Assembly (NCBI RefSeq): GCF_006716695.1
Contig: NZ_VFPN01000001.1
Coordinates: 496,001-560,000, forward strand
Origin: Klugiella xanthotipulae
Lineage (GTDB): Bacteria; Actinomycetota; Actinomycetes; Actinomycetales; Microbacteriaceae
Reading direction: 5' to 3'
DNA length: 64,000 nt
In this document: positions 1-9,956 of the stretch, piece by piece
Numbering within the stretch: position 1 is the stretch's first letter
Layout of the letters: every line of letters starts with the position of its first letter
Made by a program: the position numbers and the translations under genes
Notes under the pieces: model-generated
What the model was told of the DNA's origin: nothing
Seen by the model: the letters and a program-made list of their open reading frames with translations, nothing else
The model's database searches: none

Positions 1-352
1 GCTGCTCGTCACGACCGAAACCGAGGGTGTCGTAGCGGACCTGTGCCTGCGTGATACCGGCGGACCGCTCCACCCGAACATCCGCGATCTCGGCCGAAAC
101 GCTCACGTTTAGCACCTTCTCGGTGATCGGCACGGTCGTGTTGTAGCGGGAAAATTGCCCGCCGACAAACCCGGTGAAGGCCACACTCACGATCGCGCCA
201 ATCGCAATCACAGACCCCACCAGGAGGGTGGCGACTTTCCAGGGGTTAGGTCCGTCGGAGGGTGTGGATGCGGCGGGGGCTGGCGGAGAATCGGGACCGG
301 CGGACGGGAATCCACCCTGGGACTGCGGTGCCGACGGGGTCATGGTGTTCAC
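1..352 (-). CDS. Membrane protein with DUF4097-like start, 3' part outside window
   Basis: This reading frame runs off the left edge, so only about 117 N-terminal residues are visible. It opens with a Pro/Ser/Ala-rich cytoplasmic stretch (about 40 residues), then PWKVATLLVGSVIAIGAIVS and a hydrophobic segment up to about residue 68, then an extracytoplasmic part beginning with ITEKVLNVSVSAEIADVRVE. This resembles the single-pass proteins with a DUF4097/adhesin-like beta domain often found next to LiaSR-like systems. I chose the GTG at 350-352 because AAAGG lies about 6 nt upstream; an in-frame ATG at 341-343 is the alternative. It lies 32 nt downstream of the response regulator on the same strand and is probably co-transcribed with it. 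Confidence 0.6.
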   Translation of the reverse strand, partial: MNTMTPSAPQSQGGFPSAGPDSPPAPAASTPSDGPNPWKVATLLVGSVIAIGAIVSVAFTGFVGGQFSRYNTTVPITEKVLNVSVSAEIADVRVERSAGITQAQVRYDTLGFGRDEQ

Positions 353-384
353 GGGGAACCTTTCAGTATCAAACGGTTGTGTCA

Positions 385-1035
385 TTATGCGTCGCTTCCG
401 AGGTAGCGAAGGACGGCGCGAACGCGGCGATTTTCCGTCTCGACGGGAGCGAGGCCGAGCTTGCTGAAGATGGAGCTGACATGCTTCTCGACGGCACCCT
501 CCCCCACCACGAGGCTCGCAGCGATGGCCGCGTTGGACCGGCCCTCGGCCATCAGCTTGAGCACCTCCCGCTCCCGGGGGGTGAGCAATTCGAGGCCGGA
601 TGTTCGTCTCGATCTCACCACGATCTGCGCCACCACCTCGGGGTCAAGCACCGTACCGCCCGCACCCACGTTGTCAACGGCTGAGAGGAATTCGTCCACA
701 TCTGCAACTCGATCCTTGAGGAGGTAGCCGAGGCCACCCGTGTTATCACCAATCAATTCGGCGGCATACCGTTCCTCGACGTACTGCGAGAGCACCAACA
801 CACGCACCTGCGGGTTCTGGGAACGAATAACGGCCGCCGCTCGGATACCCTCGTCGCTGAAGGTGGGCGGCATTCGCACATCCACAATCGCAAGGTCGGG
901 ATTGTGCACGGTCACGGCCGCCAGTAGATCTTTGGCGTTATCGACGGCGCTCACCACCTCATGCCCGGCATCCACGAGCAAATGTTCGAGACCCACCCGC
1001 AGCAAAACGGAGTCTTCGGCAATCACAATCCGCAC
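385..1035 (-). CDS. NarL/LuxR-family response regulator
   Basis: A 216-residue regulator with an N-terminal receiver domain (acidic ED at residues 7-8, phospho-acceptor Asp52 in VDVRMPP) and a C-terminal LuxR-type helix-turn-helix at about 148-195 (LTPREREVLKLMAEGRSNAA). It starts 2 nt after the stop of the histidine kinase at 1038-2312, so the pair forms one two-component operon. By analogy with LiaR/DesR-type pairs it probably responds to envelope stress, but the signal cannot be read from the sequence. The DUF4097-like gene downstream may be a target or accessory factor. Confidence 0.93.
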   Translation of the reverse strand: MRIVIAEDSVLLRVGLEHLLVDAGHEVVSAVDNAKDLLAAVTVHNPDLAIVDVRMPPTFSDEGIRAAAVIRSQNPQVRVLVLSQYVEERYAAELIGDNTGGLGYLLKDRVADVDEFLSAVDNVGAGGTVLDPEVVAQIVVRSRRTSGLELLTPREREVLKLMAEGRSNAAIAASLVVGEGAVEKHVSSIFSKLGLAPVETENRRVRAVLRYLGSDA

Positions 1036-1037
1036 GG

Positions 1038-2312
1038 TTACAACACCTCCGTAGTCTCTTCGGGGGTGCGCCAGGGCACCTGCACGGTGAGGGTCGTGGG
1101 GCCACCCTCGGGACTCGCCAGGCGGAACTCGCCGCCGGCTGCCTGGACGCGGTCACGAATACCCGCCAGACCGGAGGCCGCAAGGCCATCCCGCACGCAG
1201 GCTCCGCCCACGCCATCGTCGGTCACCACGGCGGCAACCCGGTCACCCACCCGGTACACCTGCACGCTACAGCGACTGGCGGTGGAGTGCTTATCCACAT
1301 TGGTGAGGGCCTCGGCAACACTGAAGTACACCACAGCCTCCACCTCGGGGGTGGCGCGACCCGGCAGCTCCACGGAGATCGTTGAGGGGACGGTGCAACG
1401 GGCGGCCAGGGCGGAGAGGGCCGCATCCAACCCGCGGTCGGTGAGAACGGCCGGGTGAATGCCGCGGGCCAGCTGACGCAGCTCGGTAATCGCGTTTTTC
1501 GTCTCGCTGTGTGCCAGGCCGATGAGTTCCCTGGCCTTCTCGGGTTCCGAGTCAAACTTGTTCTTGGCCATGCCGAGGGTCATCGCGACCGAGACAAGAC
1601 GAGGTTGGACGCCGTCGTGCAGGTCGCGCTCCACGCGCATCCGGTCTCCGGCAGCGGCGCTCACCGCGCTCTCACGGGCCTCGGCCAGCTCCGAAACATC
1701 CGCCCGGAGCAGGTCGGCACGGGTCGGTCCGAGCAGCAGCGGGACCAACAACCGGTCCAGCAGGCCGTACCCGATGACAATGCCGATGGCGAGGAGAACC
1801 GAGAGAATACCCAGGGTCGCCCCGAGCCAGAGCGGAAAGCTGTCGATGCCGAAGAACTGGGTCAGCACCCGAAGCGGGGTGCCCTGGCGATTCGACGTCA
1901 TACCGAAGGCGAACCCGGCACCCACCAGCGCGAGGGAGGTAACCCCGGCAATAAACGCCAGGATCGCGCTCACCAGGATAAAAGCCACCGCACGCCAGAA
2001 CCACGCCTGGGTCAGGTCCACCCACAGCTGGTGCAGCCAGCGCCAGCCGGAGGTGCTCCGCGAGCGCACGCGGAGCACCTCCGGGATGTTGATGCTGTAC
2101 ACGCCTGCTGCCCGGCGGCGCTCCTCGAAGGCCACCCCCCGCACAATCGGGATGCACAGGGCAATCATCACGAGGCCGATACCGAGCACAACAATGAGAC
2201 TCGCCCCGACCGTGATGAGAGTGAATAAGACGGCGGTCACAACGGCCATCACCACCGCGTCCACCGCGAGATCTGCCGCCGCTATCAGGGGGAATACTAG
2301 TTTTTTCTTCAC
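1038..2312 (-). CDS. Two-component sensor histidine kinase, HisKA_3 type
   Basis: A 424-residue membrane kinase. The N-terminal ~195 residues contain about four hydrophobic segments (roughly 8-30, 34-57, 107-135, 160-195) and match the actinobacterial 'sensor' domain layout. The dimerisation/phospho-acceptor helix follows with RDLHDGVQPRL (His232), then a GHKL ATPase domain with an N-box (VAEALTNVDKHS) and a G-box (TDDGVGGA). It phosphorylates the regulator encoded 2 nt downstream. The start ATG is followed by Lys-rich KKK, which fits an N-terminus inside the cell. Promoter elements must lie in 2313-2480, the divergent intergenic region. Confidence 0.93.
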   Translation of the reverse strand: MKKKLVFPLIAAADLAVDAVVMAVVTAVLFTLITVGASLIVVLGIGLVMIALCIPIVRGVAFEERRRAAGVYSINIPEVLRVRSRSTSGWRWLHQLWVDLTQAWFWRAVAFILVSAILAFIAGVTSLALVGAGFAFGMTSNRQGTPLRVLTQFFGIDSFPLWLGATLGILSVLLAIGIVIGYGLLDRLLVPLLLGPTRADLLRADVSELAEARESAVSAAAGDRMRVERDLHDGVQPRLVSVAMTLGMAKNKFDSEPEKARELIGLAHSETKNAITELRQLARGIHPAVLTDRGLDAALSALAARCTVPSTISVELPGRATPEVEAVVYFSVAEALTNVDKHSTASRCSVQVYRVGDRVAAVVTDDGVGGACVRDGLAASGLAGIRDRVQAAGGEFRLASPEGGPTTLTVQVPWRTPEETTEVL

Positions 2313-2480
2313 GCTCTCAAATCTACTGAGGATACGCGGGGGCGGATAGACGGGTGCCTACCGATTGTTATCGGGGGTTATCCCCCGCATCGGCGCACCT
2401 TTCTCACAACATCGCGAACCGCCGCTGGCTACCAGCGCAACCCCCTTCACGAAAAGGAGGGGGACACATACCCTGACCCC

Positions 2481-2756
2481 ATGACTGACAATGAGGTACT
2501 CAGCGCCCTGGCCACCCAGCGCTACGGCGAAACGTCTCAGCCCAAGGGGTGGGTCATCCATGTGACGGATGCCAGTGGGCAGGACATCGACAGCGTGACG
2601 GTCGGCCGGGAGGCGGACCAGAGCTTAGGCTCCCGCACCGCAATATATCGCGCCCTAGCCGACACCTACACACTATCTGCGGACAATATCGTGTCAGCCG
2701 ATCTGGCCGACGATAACCGTCAGTTTAGGGTGACCGCGCTCACTAGACGGCGATAG
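2481..2756 (+). CDS. Small hypothetical protein, 91 aa
   Basis: A short acidic-to-basic cytosolic protein with no signal peptide or membrane segment. I do not recognise a family. Codon choice is ordinary for the genome and the reading frame is followed by a tRNA/terminator region, which supports it being real. A perfect AAGGAGG (2453-2459) lies upstream, but about 20 nt from the ATG, unusually far for a ribosome binding site; no closer in-frame start exists. It is divergent from the kinase operon. Confidence 0.55.
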   Translation: MTDNEVLSALATQRYGETSQPKGWVIHVTDASGQDIDSVTVGREADQSLGSRTAIYRALADTYTLSADNIVSADLADDNRQFRVTALTRRR

Positions 2757-2766
2757 CACACGAAAA

Positions 2767-2794
2767 AGCCCCGGAATCGGGTGATTCCGGGGCT
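2767..2794 (-). terminator. Rho-independent terminator of the tRNA-Thr gene
   Basis: A perfect 12-bp stem (AGCCCCGGAATC with its complement, loop of 4) is followed on the minus strand by a run of T (complement of AAAAA at 2763-2767). It sits just downstream of the tRNA-Thr on the minus strand and 10 nt after the stop of the plus-strand small ORF, so it may serve both. Confidence 0.85.
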
Positions 2795-2796
2795 AC

Positions 2797-2872
2797 TGGG
2801 GCCGACTGCGGGACTCGAACCCGCAACCTACGCTTTACAAGAGCGTTGCGCTACCAATTGCGCCAAGTCGGC
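2797..2872 (-). tRNA. tRNA-Thr (anticodon TGT)
   Basis: The minus strand folds as a full cloverleaf: acceptor stem GCCGACT with AGTCGGC, D arm GCGC/GCGC, anticodon stem ACGCT/AGCGT with loop CTTGTAA (anticodon TGT, reads ACA), and a T arm GCGGG-TTCGAGT-CCCGC. The 3' CCA is encoded (2797-2799); base 73 reads C. Length is 76 nt including CCA. Confidence 0.95.
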
Positions 2873-2948
2873 ATACAAGCGTCAATTATAGCCTGCCGGA
2901 CCGGTGGGTGGCGACACCTCGCCGCCACCGGTCCGGGAGGCACCCTCG

Positions 2949-3827
2949 CTATTGTGCGGAGTCGGAGGTCTCCGACACGTGCTTGAGCAGCAGATCCTCA
3001 AACGCGCCAGACTCGTAGCGCTCCCCGTTTACCAGGACGGTGGGCGTGGTCGTCACGCGCTCCAGCTCAGTGTTGGGCAGGGGCCCGGTACCGGCGCGCT
3101 GCGTGGCAGCCGTTACCCAGGAGCCAAACTGTTGGTCGTTCACACACGACTTCATCGCGGCATCCACCTTGACGCCGGCAGCCTTGATCTGCTCCAAGAG
3201 TTCATCGTTGGTGAGGCCCTTGGTGTTCTCGGCGGGCTGCACAGCTGCACTCAACAGCGTGTTGTGCAGCTGGAAAAACTTGTCGGGATCGGTGTCGGCC
3301 ACACAGGCCACAGCGTTGGCCGCGCGACTCGAATACTTGCTACCGAGGGACATGCGGTCGAGGAAGGCGAGCGGGTGAATTTCGAGGGTTGCCTCGCCGC
3401 TGCCCACCCAGTTCTGAATCACCGTGCCGTTGGTCTGCTCAAACTGGCCACAGCCGGGGCACATGTAGTCGGCGTACAGGACAATGTCGATGGGGTCTTT
3501 ATCGCGGTTAGGCTTCGAGGGGATCGGGTTCTCGTCGGGGCCCAGCGCGTCGGTACGCACAGCCGTCAGATTGGCCCCATCGGTACCGATCACAATTCCA
3601 TCGCTGGCCATGTTCGCCGGACCCGGTCCCGGAGGCTGCACCGCGTTCACAATCAGGAGCGTCACAACGGCCGCAATCGCCAGCAGGGTGACAACGACAC
3701 CACTCTGAATGAAGACCCGGTTACGCTTCTCCCGCTTCTGCTGCTTCTCACGCTGCTGTTTGGCCTGAATTCGGGCCCGTTCGCGACGCTCGTTCTTGGT
3801 GGGGCGGCCTTCGGTGCCGTTAACCAT
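2949..3827 (-). CDS. Membrane-anchored DsbA-family thiol oxidoreductase
   Basis: A 292-residue protein with a very basic coiled N-terminus (residues 8-37), one membrane segment (about 38-62), and an extracytoplasmic thioredoxin-fold domain with the active site YMCPGCGQF (Cys123, Cys126) and a cis-Pro loop TTTPTVLVNG near the C-terminus. Such proteins introduce or shuffle disulfides in exported proteins of actinobacteria. The start at 3827 is chosen because GGAG sits 8 nt before the ATG and the charged N-terminus of the family begins there; the open frame extends upstream to 3932 without support. Confidence 0.88.
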   Translation of the reverse strand: MVNGTEGRPTKNERRERARIQAKQQREKQQKREKRNRVFIQSGVVVTLLAIAAVVTLLIVNAVQPPGPGPANMASDGIVIGTDGANLTAVRTDALGPDENPIPSKPNRDKDPIDIVLYADYMCPGCGQFEQTNGTVIQNWVGSGEATLEIHPLAFLDRMSLGSKYSSRAANAVACVADTDPDKFFQLHNTLLSAAVQPAENTKGLTNDELLEQIKAAGVKVDAAMKSCVNDQQFGSWVTAATQRAGTGPLPNTELERVTTTPTVLVNGERYESGAFEDLLLKHVSETSDSAQ

Positions 3828-4116
3828 GTGTATATCTCCATAGAGTGTGAGTGAGTGCGACGCGGTGATCGCGCGGGACGATCTGATCGCAGTGATTGTG
3901 GTGGCTATGATTGTGTTCGCGCAGGCGGCCACGTGTCGAGTGGCCCGATAATGTTCCCGATTTTACTGGGGCAAGTTGCGAAAAGACTAACTGTTATCGC
4001 AAAAAATCCATTTTACCCCGACCCGGTGGCATACTGTGAGGGTGCCGAGAACGTCCTCGACGCACTTCTATTCACTACGGATCGTCCGGCACGTACCTGC
4101 CGGTGAAGGAGAAAAA

Positions 4117-5214
4117 ATGGCTTCCGTCACCTATGACAAAGCAACCCGCCTGTACCCCAACACCCCTCGCCCCGCTGTTGACTCGCTCGATCTTGATATC
4201 GCGGACGGCGAATTCCTTGTTCTCGTGGGCCCCTCCGGCTGCGGAAAGTCCACATCGCTACGGATGCTCGCCGGCCTTGAAGAGGTCAACGGTGGTCGCA
4301 TCCTGATCGGGGATAAGGATGTCACCGATATCGCACCCAAAGACCGCGACATCGCCATGGTTTTCCAGAACTACGCCCTCTATCCGCACATGACGGTGGC
4401 CGAGAACATGGGCTTTGCGCTCAAGATCGCCGGTGTGGGTAAAGAGGAGCGCGCCGCCCGCGTACTCGAGGCGGCCAAACTCCTCGACCTCGAGGACTAC
4501 CTCGCGCGTAAGCCCAAGGCGCTCTCGGGCGGTCAGCGTCAGCGGGTGGCCATGGGCCGCGCTATCGTGCGTCAGCCCCAGGTCTTCCTGATGGACGAGC
4601 CGCTGTCCAACCTGGATGCCAAGCTGCGTGTGCAGACCCGCACCCAGATCGCCTCGCTCCAGCGCCGGTTGGGAGTTACCACCGTCTACGTCACGCACGA
4701 CCAGACTGAGGCTCTCACGATGGGCGACCGGATCGCGGTGCTGAAGGACGGCATCCTCCAGCAGGTCGGCACACCGCGCCAACTGCTCGACGCGCCACAG
4801 AACGTATTTGTGGCCGGGTTCATTGGCAGCCCCGCGATGAACCTGTTCCCCGCCGATGTGACCGAGGACGGCGTGATGTTTGGCACGGCCCTGCTCGCCA
4901 CCCCGCGCGAAACCCTTGCCAAGGTGACCGGCACCTCCGTCACCATCGGGGTACGCCCCGAGGACATTGAGATCTCTCCCATCGAGGGCAAGGGACTCCA
5001 GGTCCAGGTTGACCTGGTGGAGGAGCTCGGGGCCGACGGCTACCTGTACGGCCACTCCGAGGTCGAGGGCAAACGCACCGACATCGTGGCCCGCGTTGAC
5101 GGCCGCGACCACCCCAATGCTGGTGAGACGGTCTATGTTCACCCGGTAGAGAGCCACGTGCACCTGTTCAACACCGAGAGCGGCGAGCGGATCAACCCGG
5201 CTGCGGGTCACTAA
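4117..5214 (+). CDS. msiK: Carbohydrate ABC transporter ATPase, MsiK/UgpC type
   Basis: A 365-residue ATPase with Walker A GPSGCGKS (38-45), Q-loop MVFQNYALYP, signature LSGGQRQRVAMGRA (from 136), Walker B VFLMDEP (from 156), H-loop His194, and a C-terminal regulatory TOBE/OB region from about residue 240. It stands alone with its own terminator and no permease beside it. In actinobacteria such an orphan ATPase energises several sugar importers (MsiK). The GlcNAc-type importer at 56.6-59.9 kb has no ATPase gene and is a plausible client. Start: ATG at 4117 with GAAGGAG 5 nt upstream; the in-frame ATG at 4036 lacks support. Confidence 0.92.
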   Translation: MASVTYDKATRLYPNTPRPAVDSLDLDIADGEFLVLVGPSGCGKSTSLRMLAGLEEVNGGRILIGDKDVTDIAPKDRDIAMVFQNYALYPHMTVAENMGFALKIAGVGKEERAARVLEAAKLLDLEDYLARKPKALSGGQRQRVAMGRAIVRQPQVFLMDEPLSNLDAKLRVQTRTQIASLQRRLGVTTVYVTHDQTEALTMGDRIAVLKDGILQQVGTPRQLLDAPQNVFVAGFIGSPAMNLFPADVTEDGVMFGTALLATPRETLAKVTGTSVTIGVRPEDIEISPIEGKGLQVQVDLVEELGADGYLYGHSEVEGKRTDIVARVDGRDHPNAGETVYVHPVESHVHLFNTESGERINPAAGH

Positions 5215-5228
5215 CGCACACCCACTCA

Positions 5229-5280
5229 CCGCTGGCGGAGAGGACGCGGACCTCCGCGCCTCCCGCCAGCGGCGTTTTTA
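5229..5280 (+). terminator. Rho-independent terminator after the sugar ATPase gene
   Basis: A 10-bp stem CCGCTGGCGG (5229-5238) pairs with CCGCCAGCGG (5263-5272) and is followed by CGTTTTTA. It lies 15 nt after the stop codon. Confidence 0.85.
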
Positions 5281-5330
5281 CCCACATTCGCGGACCCGCG
5301 CGGCCGCGCCGGACATCGACAGGGACACCT

Positions 5331-6842
5331 ATGAGCGGTTCACTCAACATCCAGGCGGCGCGGGTTGACCCCAACCTGCTCGACCTCCCGTGGCGGCTCC
5401 CGCTCGACGAGTGGCCCGACGAGATCATCGCGGCGCTGCCCAAGGGAATCTCTCGCCACCTGGTGCGCTTCGCCCACCTGAGCGGGCACGTCGTCGCCGT
5501 CAAGGAGACCACCGACGAGATGGCGCGCGGCGAGTACGAGATGCTCATGACGCTCCAGCGCCTCGACATCCCGTGCGTGGAGCCCATCGCGTGCATTACC
5601 AACCGGCTCAGCCGCACGGGCGAGCCGCTCAAATCGGTGCTCGTCACCAAGCACCTCACATTCTCGCTCCCCTATCGCGCCCTGTTCTCCGGCCGAATGC
5701 GCAAAAAGACCGCCAACCGGCTCGTGGACTCCCTCACCCTGCTGCTCGTGCGCCTGCATAACATCGGCTTCTTCTGGGGCGATGTGTCGCTCTCCAACAC
5801 ACTCTTCCGGCGCGACGCCGGCGCGTTTGCCGCCTACCTGGTAGATGCCGAGACGGGGAAACTTGTCGCCCGCTCCCTCTCGGACGGGCAGCGCGAGCAC
5901 GACCTGGAGATCGCCCGCATCAACATCGCGGGCGAATTGCTCGACCTGCAAGCCAGCGGACGGCTCGACGAGAGCATTGATCCGGTCAAGATTGCCAAGC
6001 GGCTCCAGGAAACCTACACCTCGCTGTGGACCGAGCTGACCCAGAGCGAGAGCTTTGCGAGTGACGAGACGTGGCGCATCCGGGAGCGTGTGCGCCGACT
6101 CAACAAGCTCGGATTCGACATCGAGGAGATGTCGATCACCACCGATAGTGCCGGAACAACCGTGCACATCCAGCCCAAGGTGGTGGACTCGGGACACCAC
6201 CAGCGCCGTCTCATCCGTCTCACCGGCTTGGATGCGCAAGAGAACCAGGCCCGCCGACTCCTGAACGACCTGGACGAGTACGTGGCCAGGCACAGCACCT
6301 CCGGCCTGCCCGAGGATATGCTCGCCCACCAGTGGCTCACCGACGTGTTTGAGCCCGTCATCATGGCCATCCCCCGCGATATGCGCCGCAAGCTTCAACC
6401 CGCCGAGATCTTCCACCAGTTACTGGAGCATCGCTGGTTTGAGAGCGAAAAGGCCGGGCGGGACATCCCGCTGACCGAGGCCGTGGAAAGCTACATTCGG
6501 GATGTCTTAGCCCACCATCGCGACGAGGCCCGCCTCTACAATCCGCCCACCGGCACCTACACCGTGCCCGTCGAGATCGTCTCCGCCAAGAAGGCATCCG
6601 CGGCGGCCAAGAAAGCCCTCAAGGAGACCAGGGTCACCAGCCACTCCGGTGTCACCACTGGATCCACCGCCGCGGTATCACCGACTACGGAACCCACCAC
6701 CGCGCCGACCACGCCTCCGGTTGAGGATGCCAGCGGCCGCTTTGTTGACCCGCTCACCCCCGCTATCAACGACGAGGAGCACGAACCGGTGCCATTCGGC
6801 GAGGACCCGGACGACGCAATCGACTGGCGCGACCTGGTCTAG
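5331..6842 (+). CDS. DUF4032 domain protein, kinase-like fold
   Basis: A 503-residue soluble protein. The N-terminal half carries features of the lipopolysaccharide-kinase/Rio-like fold: VVAVKETTDEMARGEYEML (Lys/Glu pair near residues 57-69), HNIGFFWGDVSLSNTLF (catalytic-loop-like GDVSLSN near 145) and YLVDAETG (metal-binding DAE-like). The C-terminal half matches the DUF4032 extension, ending in a Thr/Pro-rich, probably disordered tail. Its role in actinobacteria is unknown; a phosphotransfer activity is inference from the motifs. AGGGA lies 6 nt upstream of the ATG. Confidence 0.85.
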   Translation: MSGSLNIQAARVDPNLLDLPWRLPLDEWPDEIIAALPKGISRHLVRFAHLSGHVVAVKETTDEMARGEYEMLMTLQRLDIPCVEPIACITNRLSRTGEPLKSVLVTKHLTFSLPYRALFSGRMRKKTANRLVDSLTLLLVRLHNIGFFWGDVSLSNTLFRRDAGAFAAYLVDAETGKLVARSLSDGQREHDLEIARINIAGELLDLQASGRLDESIDPVKIAKRLQETYTSLWTELTQSESFASDETWRIRERVRRLNKLGFDIEEMSITTDSAGTTVHIQPKVVDSGHHQRRLIRLTGLDAQENQARRLLNDLDEYVARHSTSGLPEDMLAHQWLTDVFEPVIMAIPRDMRRKLQPAEIFHQLLEHRWFESEKAGRDIPLTEAVESYIRDVLAHHRDEARLYNPPTGTYTVPVEIVSAKKASAAAKKALKETRVTSHSGVTTGSTAAVSPTTEPTTAPTTPPVEDASGRFVDPLTPAINDEEHEPVPFGEDPDDAIDWRDLV

Positions 6843-6872
6843 CTGACCACCCGCGACCGACCGGTTAACACC

Positions 6873-6915
6873 GTCGAGGGGCCGGTACCGCTCTCGGCAG
6901 TACCGGCCCCTCGAC
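6873..6915. terminator. Hairpin between convergent genes
   Basis: A perfect 16-bp stem (GTCGAGGGGCCGGTAC at 6873-6888 and its complement at 6900-6915) with an 11-nt loop lies between the stops of the DUF4032 gene and secA. There is no T-run on either side, but the position suggests bidirectional termination. Confidence 0.75.
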
Positions 6916-6932
6916 GCACCTCTCTCGATGCG

Positions 6933-9710
6933 CTAGCTGTCCTTGGCTCGGCGGCGGCGCTCGGCCCGGTTGCCCGGAGCCGCATCCTGCTGACCAAAAG
7001 CACCGCGAGCCGCGGGCTGCTCGGGCTGGGGGGCTTGGGTCTGGGCGGCACGCTGGGCTTTCGCCGTTGCTGCCTTCTGCACCTGGCCACGCTCGTTGCG
7101 CACCTCAACCCCGCCGTCATCGCTCGGGGCGGTGTAGCTGAGTTTCTGTGGGTTGGGGGCATCGGCCACAAGCCCCTTGCCCTCAATAGCAACGCCAGCC
7201 TCGTCCTTGGGCTTGACCTGAACCTCCAGGTTGAAGAGAAGACCCATGGACTCCTCCTTGATCTGACCCATGCTGTTCTGGAACATCGCGAAACCCTCAC
7301 GCTGATACTCCACAAGCGGGTCACGCTGAGCCATAGCCCGCAGGCCAATGCCCTCCTTGAGGTACTCCATCTCGTAGAGGTGATCGCGCCAGCGGCGATC
7401 AACGACCGAGAGCACCACACGGCGCTCCAACTCGCGCATAGCCTCGGAACCGAGCGTCTTCTCACGGTTCTGATAGGCCACCTGCACATCGGACATGATC
7501 TCGCGCTGAACAAAGTCGCGGTTAATCTTGCCCTTGCTACCGGCCTCCTCGATCACCTCATCGATCGTAATAGAGATGGGGTAGAGCTGCTTAAGCTCGG
7601 TCCACATGGCGTCAAAGTCCCAGTCGTCTCCGGTGCCGGAACCGGCATGCTCGTCGAGCACAGCCGTCACCACATCATTCATGAAGCCCTGGACACGATC
7701 TTCGATATCGTCGCCTTCCAGGATGTGACGGCGGTCACCATAGATCGCCTCACGCTGGCGACTCAGCACATCGTCATACTTCAGCACGTTCTTACGAATT
7801 TCGGCGTTACGCGCCTCCACCTGCGACTGCGCGCTCTGGATGGCCTTGCTCACCATCTTGGACTCAATCGCCATATCGTCGGGCACGTTGCCGCGCGCCA
7901 TCAGGGCCTGGGCCGCACCCGCGTTAAACAGGCGCATCAGGTCGTCGGTGAGCGACAGGTAGAAGCGGCTCTCGCCGGGGTCACCCTGACGTCCGCTCCG
8001 ACCGCGCAACTGGTTGTCAATGCGGCGCGACTCGTGACGCTCGGTGCCCAGCACATAGAGTCCACCCACCTCGACCACCTTGTCGGCCTCTTCCGTGACG
8101 GCAGCCTTGACACTGTCAAAGACCTCATCCCAGGCCAACTCGTACTCGTCGGGGGTCTCGGTGGTGCTCAGACCCTTGGCGGTCATCTCGCTCACCGCCA
8201 AGAACTCCGCATTTCCACCGAGCATGATGTCTGTCCCGCGACCGGCCATATTAGTGGCCACCGTGACAGCACCCAGGCGTCCAGCCTGGGCAATAATCGC
8301 GGCCTCCCTGGCGTGGTTCTTAGCGTTCAGTACCTCGTGTCGCACGCCCCGCTTGGCCAACAGGCGCGAGAGATACTCACTCTTCTCAACGCTCGTGGTA
8401 CCGACCAGAACGGGCTGGCCCGCCTCGTGACGCTCGGCAATATCGTTGACCACCTGGGCGAATTTGGTCTCTTCGTTCTTGTATACCAGGTCGGCCTGGT
8501 CTTTACGCACCATCGGCTTGTTGGTGGGAATCGGCACCACACCCAGCTTGTAGGTGCTCATAAACTCGGCGGCCTCGGTCTCGGCCGTACCGGTCATCCC
8601 ACCCAGCTTCTTGTAGAGGCGGAAGTAGTTCTGCAACGTGACGGTCGCGAGCATCTGATTCTCGGCCTTGACCTGGACACGTTCTTTGGCCTCGATAGCC
8701 TGGTGAATACCCTCGTTGTACCGGCGACCCGACAGGATACGGCCGGTGTGCTCATCCACGATCATGACCTCGCCGTTGAGCACAACGTAGTCTTTATCTT
8801 TAGTGAACAGGGCACGCGCCTTGATGGCGTTGTTCAGAAACGAGATGAGCGGTGTATTCGCCGACTCGTACAGGTTATTAATCCCGAGGTAGTCTTCAAC
8901 CTTTTCGATACCGGGTTCCAGGATGCCGACGGTGCGTTTCTTCTCGTCCACCTCAAAGTCTTCACCCTCTTCCAGGCGCTTGGCGATTGAGGCAAACTCG
9001 GTGAACCAGCGGTTAGCCTCGCCAGAGGAGGGACCGGAGATGATGAGCGGGGTACGCGCCTCATCAATCAGAATCGAGTCAACCTCGTCGATAATCGCGT
9101 AGAAGTGGTCGCGCTGAACCATGTCTTTAACGTTGCTGGCCATGTTGTCGCGCAGGTAGTCGAAACCAAACTCGTTGTTGGTGCCGTACGTGATGTCCGC
9201 CTCGTACTGCTGGCGACGCACGGCGGGGGACTGACCGGAAATAATGCATCCGGTGGTCATCCCCAGGGCACGGAACACGCGGCCCATGAGGTCGCTCTGA
9301 TAGCTCGCCAGGAAGTCGTTGACCGTGACCACATGCACACCCTCGCCAGCAATCGCGTTGAGGTATGCGGGCAGTGTAGCAACGAGGGTTTTACCCTCAC
9401 CGGTCTTCATCTCGGAGATATTGCCCAGGTGGAGCGCGGCACCACCCATCAGCTGCACATCGAAGTGGCGCAGCCCGAGGGTGCGCTTGGAGGCCTCACG
9501 GACGGCAGCGAAAGCCTCGGGAAGCAGATCGTCAAGCGTCTCGCCCGCGGCGTATCGCCGACGGAAATCCGCCGTCTCGTCGCGCAATTCCTCGTCAGTG
9601 AGTTCGCTGAAGCTGTCTTCCAGAGCGTTGATTGCCTTGGCCATGTTGCTCAGTCGCTTGAGGGTGCGACCCTCGCCGACTCGCAACACCTTTTCAAGTA
9701 CTGATGCCAC
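6933..9710 (-). CDS. secA: Protein translocase subunit SecA
   Basis: A 925-residue preprotein-translocase ATPase. It shows Walker A MKTGEGKT (101-108), the DEAD-like [16 protein letters not shown], the preprotein cross-linking domain, and the second RecA fold with [14 protein letters not shown] and [20 protein letters not shown]. It ends in a basic tail (RAERRRRAK) without the C-terminal Cys zinc motif of E. coli SecA, as is usual in actinobacterial SecA1. SecA drives Sec-dependent export at the membrane with SecYEG. It is the last gene of the mtrAB-lpqB-comF-hpf-secA series. Confidence 0.98.
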   Translation of the reverse strand: MASVLEKVLRVGEGRTLKRLSNMAKAINALEDSFSELTDEELRDETADFRRRYAAGETLDDLLPEAFAAVREASKRTLGLRHFDVQLMGGAALHLGNISEMKTGEGKTLVATLPAYLNAIAGEGVHVVTVNDFLASYQSDLMGRVFRALGMTTGCIISGQSPAVRRQQYEADITYGTNNEFGFDYLRDNMASNVKDMVQRDHFYAIIDEVDSILIDEARTPLIISGPSSGEANRWFTEFASIAKRLEEGEDFEVDEKKRTVGILEPGIEKVEDYLGINNLYESANTPLISFLNNAIKARALFTKDKDYVVLNGEVMIVDEHTGRILSGRRYNEGIHQAIEAKERVQVKAENQMLATVTLQNYFRLYKKLGGMTGTAETEAAEFMSTYKLGVVPIPTNKPMVRKDQADLVYKNEETKFAQVVNDIAERHEAGQPVLVGTTSVEKSEYLSRLLAKRGVRHEVLNAKNHAREAAIIAQAGRLGAVTVATNMAGRGTDIMLGGNAEFLAVSEMTAKGLSTTETPDEYELAWDEVFDSVKAAVTEEADKVVEVGGLYVLGTERHESRRIDNQLRGRSGRQGDPGESRFYLSLTDDLMRLFNAGAAQALMARGNVPDDMAIESKMVSKAIQSAQSQVEARNAEIRKNVLKYDDVLSRQREAIYGDRRHILEGDDIEDRVQGFMNDVVTAVLDEHAGSGTGDDWDFDAMWTELKQLYPISITIDEVIEEAGSKGKINRDFVQREIMSDVQVAYQNREKTLGSEAMRELERRVVLSVVDRRWRDHLYEMEYLKEGIGLRAMAQRDPLVEYQREGFAMFQNSMGQIKEESMGLLFNLEVQVKPKDEAGVAIEGKGLVADAPNPQKLSYTAPSDDGGVEVRNERGQVQKAATAKAQRAAQTQAPQPEQPAARGAFGQQDAAPGNRAERRRRAKDS

Positions 9711-9956
9711 CGATTTTCTCCATCTTGTTGTGTGCGCGGCACATGCCTCGCATCCACACGGGACTCGAGGTCCGCCTCACGACGTATCGCCTACCGGCGA
9801 CGGCCCACTTTACCAATGGTAGCGGGGTGAACGCTGCACGGAAGCACGAATTGTGCATAATTCCGGATGCCCGGTCACGCTACACGCGAAACGGTCGTCG
9901 CCGCCCCGTCGGTGGACGACCGGGCAGCGACGACCGCGGTGGTGTCTCGTGGCGGG

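Noticed and set aside
3976-4002. TTGCGA/TCGCAA inverted repeat before the sugar ATPase gene
   Set aside because: Only 6-bp arms with a 15-nt spacer; too weak to call an operator.
7035-8990. 651-aa plus-strand open frame
   Set aside because: It is the antisense shadow of secA, whose motifs are unambiguous; long antisense frames are expected in high-GC DNA.
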